From assembly GCA_002712715.1 (NCBI GenBank), contig PAUF01000007.1, positions 201,286-265,285 of the forward strand: a stretch of 64,000 nucleotides of DNA, read 5' to 3'. Below, piece after piece: positions 31,832 to 41,512 of this stretch. Numbering within the stretch: position 1 is the first letter of the stretch; the number at the start of each line of letters is the position of its first letter. A program made the translations under genes and the position numbers. The notes beneath the pieces were generated by a model. The model made no database searches. It saw only the letters and a list, made by a program, of their open reading frames with translations, and had not been told where the DNA came from. Source of the stretch: Flavobacteriales bacterium (GTDB lineage Bacteria; Bacteroidota; Bacteroidia; Flavobacteriales; BACL11).

Positions 31832-34292
31832 TAATAATCCCAGATTCTTTCAGGCTATCTTTTTTTATTTTATTAGTGTTATCTAATATGTCATCTTTAA
31901 TGATTTTTTTAATATTCTTTGTTTCTTTAATTATTCCTTCAACAACATCCTTTTTTAATTGTATTTTATCTAAAGATATTTTAGGATCTTTGACATTTCC
32001 TGTCATTTTAAATTGAATACTGGTCTTCCCTGATTCAGATTGTGGATTGATTGATTTCAAATCCTTTTTCTCAGTTTTTTCTTTCACTTTTTTAGCTAAA
32101 AGATCAGAAATTAATAGTCTGATTTTATAATCCATATTATTTTTCAAGTCATGAATGCCTGAAATTTGCATATCCATCGCATTTGATTTAATCTCCATTT
32201 TAGGAATAATTATTTTTGAACCCTCAAGCCTAATCTTGTTTTCTAATGTTGCAAATTTAATGTTTTTCAATTCTTCTAGACTAACATAATTAGATAGGCT
32301 ATACATTGGAGAAAATTTAATTAACTGCCCATTATTTATTTTAACATCAGCATTTATATTTAATGATTCTTCATATAAATTATATTCTCTATCCCATATT
32401 GACTGAATATACAAATTCATATTGGCATTACCTTTAATATTATTAGATTCTATAAAATCTTGGTTAAAATTTTCAAAGTTTTCGAAAGCTTTTGAAATAT
32501 CAATTTTTGTCAGATTTAAATTTGCTTTTAATATTAAGTCATGTATTTTGTTTTCATAGTAATTAATTTCTCCATCGATATTTCCATTTAATGAATTCAT
32601 CTTAGTCTTACGAGCTGATAAGTGGTGTTTTTTACTATCGTATTTTATTTCACTTTCTAAATTATTACTTTCGAATTTACCATATTTAAAGTTATTTGCT
32701 TTTATTTTCAAATTAACGTCTAGCCAATCAGGAAATACGTACTCATCATTTTTTTCTTCTCCTCCTGTGTCAAGGATCTTCATAAGTTCTTTAAAATCAG
32801 TATTAGATGAAAACAAGTAACCATTAATATAAATTTTCTTTGAAACCCCAAAAATATATAGTAGAAGATTCTCTACATTTCCATCAAAATTCAAATTAGA
32901 TTTAGAGACTATAAATGAGTTTGGAGAGATATTTATTATATTATTAACAATTTTCCAAGCAGCTTGTTTAAATTTAAAGTTTAGTGGTGAGTTCTTATAA
33001 TTAAATTCAGCATTTCTAAACTCCCAATTGCATATATTTTCTGATTTCTTAATGTGACTAAACATCGTTGAGTCAAAGCTTAGCCGCCCCTTATAATGTG
33101 TATTTCCAAAAATTTCTCCGCTAACATTCTTGAATGGAGATTCATTTATAAATTCATTAATCTCTTGAAGTTCCCATTTAGAATCTATTTTTGCTTCTAT
33201 GCGCGGAAACAGTAGGTTTTCTATTATAGCACTTCCGTTAATGTGTCCAGTGGACTTTTTAGAGTTAAATTCTTCAATTTTTATTATCGAGCTAGCAAGA
33301 CATCTTTTATCTCCATTCTCAACGCTTCCATTCATTGAGACTTCTTCAAGCGTAAAATCCTGGATATTTAAATGTCCTTTATGAATTTTAAAATCAGCTT
33401 TTATTCTTGGCACATTAATTAATGTGTCAAATTTAACAGAGCAATTAATATCTATCCCTCCCCCTATTTTTATTTCATTTATTAGATGTGTGTAATTTTT
33501 CGGCACTAATTTTATAACTTCACTTATTTTTTGATTTGTTAGTCTTATATCAAGATTAAATTCATTTCTTCTATATAGCAAGTTCAAATTATCTAAAGTC
33601 AGACTCCCATTAGTTAATTGATTAGCTTTCAGGGTTATATTATCGCCATATTTTTTTAATTCTATCTCCCCATAAATTTTTTCTTCTGATAAAAATTTTG
33701 TGTTTTGAGACTCAATAATATTTGCATTTATCGTTCCGTCGAAAAATATTTCTACAGTATCTCTATGGCTATTGATGCTTAATTTTGATTTTTCAAAATA
33801 TAAGTCATAGTTATGACCCTCTTTAATATTTTCATATTGTATTTGAAAATTATCAGCATATATTTTTTTAATCAGAAATTCTGTTTTGTTAATTTGCGTA
33901 TTTTCAATGTAGATATTAGAACTATCCAAATCATATTGTATAATCTTTATCCCGCCATCGTTAATCGCTACATCTTTGATATTGTAATCCTGCATCAATA
34001 AATTTAGCATGCTAATTTTAACAACTACGCTGTTCGCGTTAAATATCTCATCATCATTTTTGATGATTGATGCGTTAGATATATTTACCGCAGCATATGG
34101 AAAACTTCCCCAAAATGAGAAATCTAATTTAGTTTCTGGAGAAATCTCTGCATTCAAAGATTTTTCAATCTTTTCTAGAATGGCTAATTCGATTTTTTCG
34201 CTTAGAAATGAGTCAAAAATTAATCCTAAGATGAAATATATTATAAAAAACAATAATGTGATACCAATCAATATTTTTGAAATTTTTTTCAT
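31812..34292 (-). CDS. AsmA-like family protein, 826 aa
   Basis: N-terminal TM then long beta-rich region, AsmA-like C-terminus (MQISGIHDLKNNMDYKIRLLISDLLAKK...FKMTGNVKDPKISLD). Confidence 0.75.
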   Translation of the reverse strand: MKKISKILIGITLLFFIIYFILGLIFDSFLSEKIELAILEKIEKSLNAEISPETKLDFSFWGSFPYAAVNISNASIIKNDDEIFNANSVVVKISMLNLLMQDYNIKDVAINDGGIKIIQYDLDSSNIYIENTQINKTEFLIKKIYADNFQIQYENIKEGHNYDLYFEKSKLSINSHRDTVEIFFDGTINANIIESQNTKFLSEEKIYGEIELKKYGDNITLKANQLTNGSLTLDNLNLLYRRNEFNLDIRLTNQKISEVIKLVPKNYTHLINEIKIGGGIDINCSVKFDTLINVPRIKADFKIHKGHLNIQDFTLEEVSMNGSVENGDKRCLASSIIKIEEFNSKKSTGHINGSAIIENLLFPRIEAKIDSKWELQEINEFINESPFKNVSGEIFGNTHYKGRLSFDSTMFSHIKKSENICNWEFRNAEFNYKNSPLNFKFKQAAWKIVNNIINISPNSFIVSKSNLNFDGNVENLLLYIFGVSKKIYINGYLFSSNTDFKELMKILDTGGEEKNDEYVFPDWLDVNLKIKANNFKYGKFESNNLESEIKYDSKKHHLSARKTKMNSLNGNIDGEINYYENKIHDLILKANLNLTKIDISKAFENFENFNQDFIESNNIKGNANMNLYIQSIWDREYNLYEESLNINADVKINNGQLIKFSPMYSLSNYVSLEELKNIKFATLENKIRLEGSKIIIPKMEIKSNAMDMQISGIHDLKNNMDYKIRLLISDLLAKKVKEKTEKKDLKSINPQSESGKTSIQFKMTGNVKDPKISLDKIQLKKDVVEGIIKETKNIKKIIKDDILDNTNKIKKDSLKESGIIIEWDDD

Positions 34293-34351
34293 GGATTAAC
34301 TACTTGACTCTATCTTATATTGAGAACGAAAAATAAAAAACATATTGTGTT

Positions 34352-35035
34352 TTAAATTCTTTTTAGTAAATTTATTTCTTCTATTGATAAGTATCTATAT
34401 TCATTTCGAGGCAAGTCTTTTTTAGTAATATTTGCGAACATTGATAGTTCTACCGAGATAATTTTACTTTTTATTTTTTCAAATATTGAATATATTATAC
34501 CAATATCATTGTAACATTTTATTCCTATCTCTATTTTATTTTCTTCTTTAATATAGGATATATTGTTTTTGTTATTTATATCTGTTAACATTTCTTGGGC
34601 AGATTGCAAATCTATACATGAAATCTCCTTTTCTAATAATACTTGGAAAACACGGATTATTTTTTTTTTAATTCGTATTTTTTTTATGAGATGTTCATCA
34701 TTGGTATATATGTTTATTCCTGATGATTGCTTCATTTCTGAAGACATTGATTGGAGCGAGTTTTCTTGAATTAAGTTTTTCAATTCTTTTTGCTTAAGTC
34801 TTTTATGGTGATTGTTGTGTACAATATAGATTAGTTTGCTGGTAATTATCGAGTTTTTATATTTAATTATGTCAGAAAGCTTGATTTTTACCCCCATTTG
34901 AGTAATACTTTTTCCATTAACACTAATTAATCCTGATTTTATCAAAAAATCAGCTTCTCTTCGAGTGCAATTTCTAGACTTAGCAATAAATTGATTTAGT
35001 CTAAGAGGTTTGTTTATTGATTGATTGTTCTCCAT
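34352..35035 (-). CDS. S4-domain protein resembling RsuA/RluB pseudouridine synthase, probably catalytically dead
   Basis: LRLNQFIAKSRNCTRREADFLIKSGLISVNGKSITQMGVKI S4 domain; then SSGINIYTNDEHL and C-terminal RNEYRYLSIEEINLLKRI in RsuA-like order, but GRLD motif replaced. Confidence 0.75.
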   Translation of the reverse strand: MENNQSINKPLRLNQFIAKSRNCTRREADFLIKSGLISVNGKSITQMGVKIKLSDIIKYKNSIITSKLIYIVHNNHHKRLKQKELKNLIQENSLQSMSSEMKQSSGINIYTNDEHLIKKIRIKKKIIRVFQVLLEKEISCIDLQSAQEMLTDINNKNNISYIKEENKIEIGIKCYNDIGIIYSIFEKIKSKIISVELSMFANITKKDLPRNEYRYLSIEEINLLKRI

Positions 35036-35065
35036 TAGGAAATGGTTAGATATTTAAAAATAAAT

Positions 35066-36172
35066 TTATTTTAATTTCATTTTTTTCTCTACACTACCAT
35101 CAGAATATATTAAAAGGTGAATATTATTTTTGTTTTTTTCATTAATATCTCTTCCTAAAATGTCTACAGATTTTACAAGGATTTTTTCTTTCGATATAGC
35201 TGAAATATAAGTGGTATTACAAGGCAGAAGGGGATATAAAAAGTTAGTTGTAAAATCAAGAGCTTGTACAAATAATGGATTTCCATTTCCCGAAAGAAAC
35301 CAACTATGAGCTTCTCCAGGAAAAAGTAAATGACTATTATTTACTCCAACCTCATCTGCTTTTGGATGCATTTCTCCAGATCCACATAATGTTAATACGG
35401 TTGATTGATTAAGTCCAGGTCCGCAGTTATAGTTAACTGTTAAATCATTATCTCCCTGGCAGCTTACCAGAGGTTCATCATAGCTGTCAATCCAATCAAC
35501 ATCATTAATTCCTCCAGCAAAGCTAATTACTCCATTTACATGTGAGCTATATCCAACATTTCCAGCATCTCCCTCAAGTCCTCCAAATGAATTCACAATG
35601 TTTTGAACATTTATTGGGATAACTGGCAAATCATTAATATGATCAATATACGCTAAATGTATAGCTATAACAGCTCCAGCAGATGTTCCTCCAGCAAAAA
35701 TAGTATTAGGATCTATCCCATATGAATTTCCATTTTCATAATAATCTTTTCGAAAAAACCTAATAGCTGACTTGGCATCAGCCACCGCTTTTAACACAAC
35801 TTCGTATTGGGTAGCATTGTAGGTCAGGAAATTTACAATGTCAAGAAAACCAACAAGTCTATAGTTAAGAGAGGCGGTTACATATCCTTTTTTTGCAAAA
35901 GATTCACAGAAGTGCTGACAATCAATTTCATCTTTGTCTCCTCCATAAAATGATCCTCCATGCATAAATATTATCAGAGGGCGATTTGTTTCCGAATCTC
36001 CGACAGGTGAATATACATCCATTGTATGATATGAATCATTGTAAACATCTGAGTAATTCACGGAAGTCTTACTTACATTGTTAAAGATTTCATTTATATA
36101 TCTGCCTTCGCATTGAGAGAGGGTAGAGTAATTAATTAAAATAACAAACACTAATAGTAAAGATATTCTCAT
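35066..36172 (-). CDS. Secreted alpha/beta hydrolase (carboxylesterase-like) with T9SS type A C-terminal sorting signal
   Basis: HGGSFYGGDKDE, AGGTSAGAVIA, EAHSW; C-term KSVDILGRDINEKNKNNIHLLIYSDGSVEKKMKLK. Confidence 0.87.
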   Translation of the reverse strand: MRISLLLVFVILINYSTLSQCEGRYINEIFNNVSKTSVNYSDVYNDSYHTMDVYSPVGDSETNRPLIIFMHGGSFYGGDKDEIDCQHFCESFAKKGYVTASLNYRLVGFLDIVNFLTYNATQYEVVLKAVADAKSAIRFFRKDYYENGNSYGIDPNTIFAGGTSAGAVIAIHLAYIDHINDLPVIPINVQNIVNSFGGLEGDAGNVGYSSHVNGVISFAGGINDVDWIDSYDEPLVSCQGDNDLTVNYNCGPGLNQSTVLTLCGSGEMHPKADEVGVNNSHLLFPGEAHSWFLSGNGNPLFVQALDFTTNFLYPLLPCNTTYISAISKEKILVKSVDILGRDINEKNKNNIHLLIYSDGSVEKKMKLK

Positions 36173-36217
36173 TGGACAAATAATATATTACTGCTAATTT
36201 AGATAAATATTTCTCTT

Positions 36218-37921
36218 TTAATTTGTTTGATGAAGTTTATTTATTTGTTGTTCTATGATATCATCTTCTATTTTTTTAAATAAATGATCGGCAGTTTTGA
36301 TTTTGTGGCCAGGGATTAATAAATTGGACTTTCCTGCATCGTCCCATTTTTTAGGTTGAATATCAATCATTTCATATAATTTTTTAGAAGTGAATGGCAT
36401 AAATGGTTCACATAGAATAGTGATTGATCCCGCTATTTGTAAAGCAATGTTCATTATGCTAGCTGTTTTTTCTGGATTTTCTCGATGAATTTTCCATGGT
36501 TCATTATCTGCTAAAAATTTATTTCCTAATCTACATAAGTTCATTAATTCTGAAAGAGCAGATCTGAACTTATATTTTTCGAGTTGATTTCCAATTTTTT
36601 CAGGATATTGAGCTAACTTTGAAATGCACGAGTCAATAACATCATCAGTATAAGTTATTTCAGGAACAATTCCATTATAATATTTATTTGTTAATACCAA
36701 TACTCTATTAATAAAATTTCCAAAAATTGATACGAGTTCGTTATTGTTTTTAGCTTGAAATTCTTTCCAAGTAAAATCGGTGTCTTTAGTTTCTGGAGCG
36801 GTAGCGCATAGACTATATCTAAGAGAGTCTTGTTGATTTTTAAAATCATTTAAGTATTCATGTAGCCAGATCGCCCAATTCCTGCTTGTAGATAATTTCT
36901 TTCCTTCTAAATTTAAAAATTCATTAGCGGGCACATTTTTAGGCAGAATATATTTATTTTTACTTGATTTTAATAGTATTGGAAAAATAATACAATGAAA
37001 AACAATATTATCTTTGCCTATAAAATGTACAAGTTCAGAATTATTATCAGTCCAATAATCTTCCCAATTCTTATTTGAATTAATTGCCCATTGTTTCGTG
37101 GCTGAAATATACCCTATTGGAGCGTCCATCCATACATATAATACCTTATTCTTTAAATTTTTTATTGGAACTTTTACTCCCCAGTCTAAATCTCTTGTCA
37201 TTGCTCTGGGTTTTAGCCCACCCTCAATCCATGATCGACATTGTCCAATAACTTGCGACTTCCAATTATTTGGGTTATGGGTTTTCGTGTTTTCCAACTT
37301 CCCATTATTAATCCACTCATTAAGCCATTTCTCATGATTGTTCATTGGTAGATACCAATGTGTAGTTTCTTTTTTAATAGGAGGCTCTCCAGAAATAGTG
37401 GATTTCGGATCAATTAATTCATTGGGACTTAAAGTACATCCACACGATTCACACTGATCACCAAATGCATCAGTAAATCCACATTTAGGGCAAGTTCCGC
37501 GAATATATCTGTCAGCTAAAAATTGTTGATTTTTCTTATCAAAAAATTCTTCAGTTATTTTTTCGCTTAGGTGATGATTGTCATATAAATCCTTAAAGAA
37601 TTCTTGGGATGTTTCATGATGAATTTTTGAAGAGGTCCTATGAAAAATATCAAAATTAATTCCAAATTCTTTAAAAGATTCTTTATTTAATGAATGATAT
37701 TTTTCAATTATTTCTTTAGGAGAAACATCTTCTTTTTTTGACTGTATAGTAATAGCTGCGCCATGTTCATCTGATCCACTAATAAACGCAACGTCATGGC
37801 CTTTTAACTTTAGATATCTTGAATATATATCAGCTGGCAAATAGGCTCCTGCTAAATGCCCTATATGTATAGGGCCATTTGCATAGATTAAGGCTGAGGT
37901 AATTGTATATCGTTTTCTCAT
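36218..37921 (-). CDS. metG: Methionyl-tRNA synthetase
   Basis: TSALIYANGPIHIGHLAGAYLPADI, CPKC/CESC zinc knuckle, LEGKKLSTSRNWAIW; ATG at 37921. Confidence 0.95.
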   Translation of the reverse strand: MRKRYTITSALIYANGPIHIGHLAGAYLPADIYSRYLKLKGHDVAFISGSDEHGAAITIQSKKEDVSPKEIIEKYHSLNKESFKEFGINFDIFHRTSSKIHHETSQEFFKDLYDNHHLSEKITEEFFDKKNQQFLADRYIRGTCPKCGFTDAFGDQCESCGCTLSPNELIDPKSTISGEPPIKKETTHWYLPMNNHEKWLNEWINNGKLENTKTHNPNNWKSQVIGQCRSWIEGGLKPRAMTRDLDWGVKVPIKNLKNKVLYVWMDAPIGYISATKQWAINSNKNWEDYWTDNNSELVHFIGKDNIVFHCIIFPILLKSSKNKYILPKNVPANEFLNLEGKKLSTSRNWAIWLHEYLNDFKNQQDSLRYSLCATAPETKDTDFTWKEFQAKNNNELVSIFGNFINRVLVLTNKYYNGIVPEITYTDDVIDSCISKLAQYPEKIGNQLEKYKFRSALSELMNLCRLGNKFLADNEPWKIHRENPEKTASIMNIALQIAGSITILCEPFMPFTSKKLYEMIDIQPKKWDDAGKSNLLIPGHKIKTADHLFKKIEDDIIEQQINKLHQTN

Positions 37922-37936
37922 TTTAGTTGTAAAATG

Positions 37937-37944
37937 CAAATATA
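37937..37944 (-). promoter_or_regulatory. -7 element TATATTTG upstream of metG
   Basis: Exact TAnnTTTG, 15 nt before ATG 37921. Confidence 0.6.
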
Positions 37945-37986
37945 TGTTTTAGTGTTTAGTAATATTAAAAAATTATAATAAAAGTG

Positions 37987-37994
37987 TAATTTTG
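37987..37994 (+). promoter_or_regulatory. -7 element TAATTTTG upstream of class V aminotransferase
   Basis: Exact TAnnTTTG in divergent gap. Confidence 0.6.
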
Positions 37995-38010
37995 TATTAA
38001 TATTAATAGC

Positions 38011-39480
38011 ATGAATTTAGAAAATTATTTTGAGAAATATCGAGAAAAAACTATCGGAGTAAATCATGAATTTGTTAGCCCATATGGTACAAAAAAAATT
38101 ATCTACGCTGATTGGACCGCTAGTGGTAGAATTTATTCTCCAATAGAAAACAGGTTAAATGATGAAATTTATCCCTTTATTGGTAATACTCATACAGAAA
38201 CCTCTGTTACTGGAGCTACTATGAATTTAGCCTTCCATCAGGCTCTTAGAGTCATTAAAGATAGTGTAAATGCTAATTATGATGATGTTATAATTTCAGC
38301 TGGAGCTGGAATGACAATGTTAATTAATAAATTTCAAAGAATTTTAGGACTAAAAATACATGAGCGTTATAAGAATGATATTAATATAAGTGAAAGGCCT
38401 ATAGTTTTCGTTACCCACATGGAGCATCATTCAAATCAAACTACTTGGCTTGAGACTATATGTGATGTGCAAATAATCAACGCTAATCAGGAAGGTTTAG
38501 TAGATTTAAATTCTTTATCCAAATTGTTAGATAAATATAAAGATAGAAAATTGAAGATTGCGGCTATCACATCATGTTCCAACGTAACAGGTATTATGAC
38601 CCCATATCATAAAATAGCAGAAATGATGCATAAAAAAAATGGATTATGTTTTGTTGATTTTGCTTGTTCTGCCCCGTACATTGAAATTGATATGCATCCC
38701 AAAAACAAATTACAATCGTTAGATGCTATATATTTTTCTCCGCACAAGTTCCTAGGAGGGCCTGGATCTACAGGGATTTTAATCTTCAATAAAAATCTAT
38801 ACAAAAATAGAGTACCTGATAATCCTGGAGGCGGTACTGTAAAGTGGACTAATCCTTGGGGTAATCATGGATATGTGGATGATATTGAATCAAGGGAAGA
38901 TGGAGGAACCCCCGCCTTTTTGCAAACTATTAGATCGGCGTTGTGTTTTAAACTAAAAGAACAAATCGGAATTGATAAAATAATGGCTAGAGAAAAGGAA
39001 TTGCATAAGCTAGTGTGGCCTAGCTTATCTAATATACCAAATCTACATATTCTAGCTAAAAATATTAGCGAACGATTATGTATTTATTCATTTTACATTG
39101 ATGACCTACATTATAATCTAGGAGTTCAGTTGTTAAATGATAAGTTTGGCATACAAACTAGAGGAGGATGCTCTTGCGCTGGAACTTATGGTCATTATTT
39201 ATTAAATGTGGATTACAAAACTTCATGTAATATAACAAACAATATTGAAGAAGGCCTTTTAGACTCTAAGCCTGGATGGATCAGGATGTCGTTACATCCC
39301 ATTATGACTAATAAAGAAGTTAATTTTATAATTAGTTCGATTCAAGAATTATGTGAAAATCATAAAGAATGGTCAAAGGATTATCGATATAATCCAAATT
39401 CTAATGATTTTTCATTTGTAAAAAGTAAAGGAGAAAATAATTTATTAAGAGCTAAAGAATGGTTTGATACTATTATTTAA
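38011..39480 (+). CDS. Class V aminotransferase / cysteine desulfurase-like PLP enzyme
   Basis: IYADWTASGRIYSPIE, VTHMEHHSNQTTWLE, FSPHKFLGGPGSTGIL. Confidence 0.88.
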   Translation: MNLENYFEKYREKTIGVNHEFVSPYGTKKIIYADWTASGRIYSPIENRLNDEIYPFIGNTHTETSVTGATMNLAFHQALRVIKDSVNANYDDVIISAGAGMTMLINKFQRILGLKIHERYKNDINISERPIVFVTHMEHHSNQTTWLETICDVQIINANQEGLVDLNSLSKLLDKYKDRKLKIAAITSCSNVTGIMTPYHKIAEMMHKKNGLCFVDFACSAPYIEIDMHPKNKLQSLDAIYFSPHKFLGGPGSTGILIFNKNLYKNRVPDNPGGGTVKWTNPWGNHGYVDDIESREDGGTPAFLQTIRSALCFKLKEQIGIDKIMAREKELHKLVWPSLSNIPNLHILAKNISERLCIYSFYIDDLHYNLGVQLLNDKFGIQTRGGCSCAGTYGHYLLNVDYKTSCNITNNIEEGLLDSKPGWIRMSLHPIMTNKEVNFIISSIQELCENHKEWSKDYRYNPNSNDFSFVKSKGENNLLRAKEWFDTII

Positions 39481-39485
39481 TCAGT

Positions 39486-39776
39486 TTATTTTTTTATAAT
39501 TTTAGGTACTTTGAAATAGTCAGAGTCTTTCTGGGGAGCACTTTGTAGAGCGTCATGCTGACCATAATTTTCACTACAGATATCTTTTCTTAGAATATTC
39601 TTTTCTTCACTTACATACACTAAAGGCTTGGTCTCATCTGTATCAACTTCATTTAATTTTTCAATGAATTCAAGTATTTTGACAAGATCTTCTTTCATTT
39701 TTTGAGAAGAATTTTTATCAAATTGAATTTTTGATAGAATTGACAATTCCTTAATTAAATTGTTATTAACTTTCAT
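39486..39776 (-). CDS. gatC: Asp/Glu-tRNA(Asn/Gln) amidotransferase subunit C
   Basis: IKELSILSKIQFDKNSSQKMKEDLVKILEFIEKLNEVDTDETKPLVYV. Confidence 0.9.
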   Translation of the reverse strand: MKVNNNLIKELSILSKIQFDKNSSQKMKEDLVKILEFIEKLNEVDTDETKPLVYVSEEKNILRKDICSENYGQHDALQSAPQKDSDYFKVPKIIKK

Positions 39777-40494
39777 GGTTTTTTAATTCTTCAAAGATAG
39801 TATTGTATGCTGATTTTTTAAGATCTTCGATAGATTTTTTGTCAGAACTTATTGGCTTATGAATTTTAATCCTTACATTTCCCGGAAAACCCTTATAGTA
39901 TTGAGAAGGAAATTTCTTTTTTATATCACAAATTGTAATAGGTATAATTTCAATATTTTTTTCATAAGCTAATTTAAAAGCACCATTCTTAAAATTTCTT
40001 AGCTGAATTTTTGGTTCAGGAATACCTCCCTCTGGGAAAATACATACACTAAAACCCTTGTCTATAGCTTCACTTGCTTGGATATAAGCAGAATAAGAAT
40101 CCTTAATACTCTCTCTATTTACCATTATGGAATTATGTTTATAAAAATATCCAAAAATTGGAATCTTCACAAGTTCTTTTTTCCCTATAAACAACAATGG
40201 CATTTGAAGGGCCGTTGAAATTATAGGTATATCTAGGGTTGATGTGTGGTTAGAGCAGAGTATATATTGTTTTGAATCATTTAGTGGTTGTTCTATTTCT
40301 AATTTAATGTTAATACCTGCCAATAGTAAAGTAATATACGAAAGATACTTGGTAATATAATTAATTATTATTTGACTTTTATAGAAAGAAGTGAATAAAA
40401 AAAGTATAGGAATTAGTGAAACAAAAGAAAAACAAAAACTTAGGAAAACCCATAATCTCCACAATAAACTAAAAAGAAATTTAATCCAATTCAT
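39766..40494 (-). CDS. plsC: 1-acyl-sn-glycerol-3-phosphate acyltransferase (PlsC family)
   Basis: CSNHTSTLDIPI and FPEGGIPEP motifs. Confidence 0.9.
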   Translation of the reverse strand: MNWIKFLFSLLWRLWVFLSFCFSFVSLIPILFLFTSFYKSQIIINYITKYLSYITLLLAGINIKLEIEQPLNDSKQYILCSNHTSTLDIPIISTALQMPLLFIGKKELVKIPIFGYFYKHNSIMVNRESIKDSYSAYIQASEAIDKGFSVCIFPEGGIPEPKIQLRNFKNGAFKLAYEKNIEIIPITICDIKKKFPSQYYKGFPGNVRIKIHKPISSDKKSIEDLKKSAYNTIFEELKNHES

Positions 40495-40498
40495 ATAG

Positions 40499-40506
40499 CA
40501 AATATA
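40499..40506 (-). promoter_or_regulatory. -7 element TATATTTG upstream of plsC
   Basis: Exact TAnnTTTG, 4 nt before ATG 40494. Confidence 0.6.
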
Positions 40507-40540
40507 AAAATCATATTTTTACAGCATAAATTTATTATCA

Positions 40541-41509
40541 ATGGCTAGAATTTTAACTGGTATTCAGAGCACAGGAGTTCCACATTTAGGAAACTTGCTT
40601 GGGGCAATTATCCCAGCAATTAATTTATCAAAAGATAGTGATAATGAGTGTTTGTTTTTTATTGCAGACATGCATTCCTTTACTACTGTTAGGGATCCAA
40701 GAGTATTAAAAAATAATACTTATGCAACTGCTGCCGCTTGGTTGTCTTTTGGATTTGATACAGATAGGAATATATTTTACCGGCAATCAGACATTACTGA
40801 AGTTTGTGAATTAGCTTGGTACTTAAATTGTTTTACCCCGTACCCAATGCTTGCTAATTCTCATTCATTTAAAGATAAATCAGATCGATTAGCTTCAGTT
40901 AACGCTGGTTTATTCACATACCCTGTATTAATGGCCGCTGATATCCTTCTATATGATGCGCAAATAGTTCCTGTTGGAAAAGATCAGTCCCAGCATTTGG
41001 AAATAACTAGAGATTTAGCTAATGCATTTAACTATATTTACAAGGACACGTTTACTATTCCCGAAATAGACTTAGATAAAAAAAGTATGATAGTTACAGG
41101 AACAGATGGGCAGAAAATGAGCAAATCGTATAATAATGATATTAATATTTTTCTTCCAGAAAAACTTTTAAAAAAACAGATTATGTCAATTAAAACTGAC
41201 TCTATTCCACTTTCAGATTCAAAAAATCCAGAAACTTGTAATGTATTTAAGATATATAAATTAATTGCAAATGAAAATCAACTTAATCAAATGAAAAGCA
41301 ATTACATTAATGGTAATTATGGATATGGCCATGCTAAAAACGAGCTGTTAGAACTTATACTTACTAAATATAAAAAACAGAGAGTGGAATTTGTACGATT
41401 GATGAAGAATAAAAATTTAATTGATGAAAAATTAAAATTAGGTTCTACTAAAGCAAGGTCTATAGCTGAAAGTGTATTGCAGAGAGTCAGAAGTAATATT
41501 GGTTACTAG
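40541..41509 (+). CDS. trpS: Tryptophanyl-tRNA synthetase
   Basis: TGIQSTGVPHLGNLLGAI, PVGKDQSQHLEITRDLA, GQKMSKSYNN. Confidence 0.96.
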   Translation: MARILTGIQSTGVPHLGNLLGAIIPAINLSKDSDNECLFFIADMHSFTTVRDPRVLKNNTYATAAAWLSFGFDTDRNIFYRQSDITEVCELAWYLNCFTPYPMLANSHSFKDKSDRLASVNAGLFTYPVLMAADILLYDAQIVPVGKDQSQHLEITRDLANAFNYIYKDTFTIPEIDLDKKSMIVTGTDGQKMSKSYNNDINIFLPEKLLKKQIMSIKTDSIPLSDSKNPETCNVFKIYKLIANENQLNQMKSNYINGNYGYGHAKNELLELILTKYKKQRVEFVRLMKNKNLIDEKLKLGSTKARSIAESVLQRVRSNIGY

Positions 41510-41512
41510 TAA

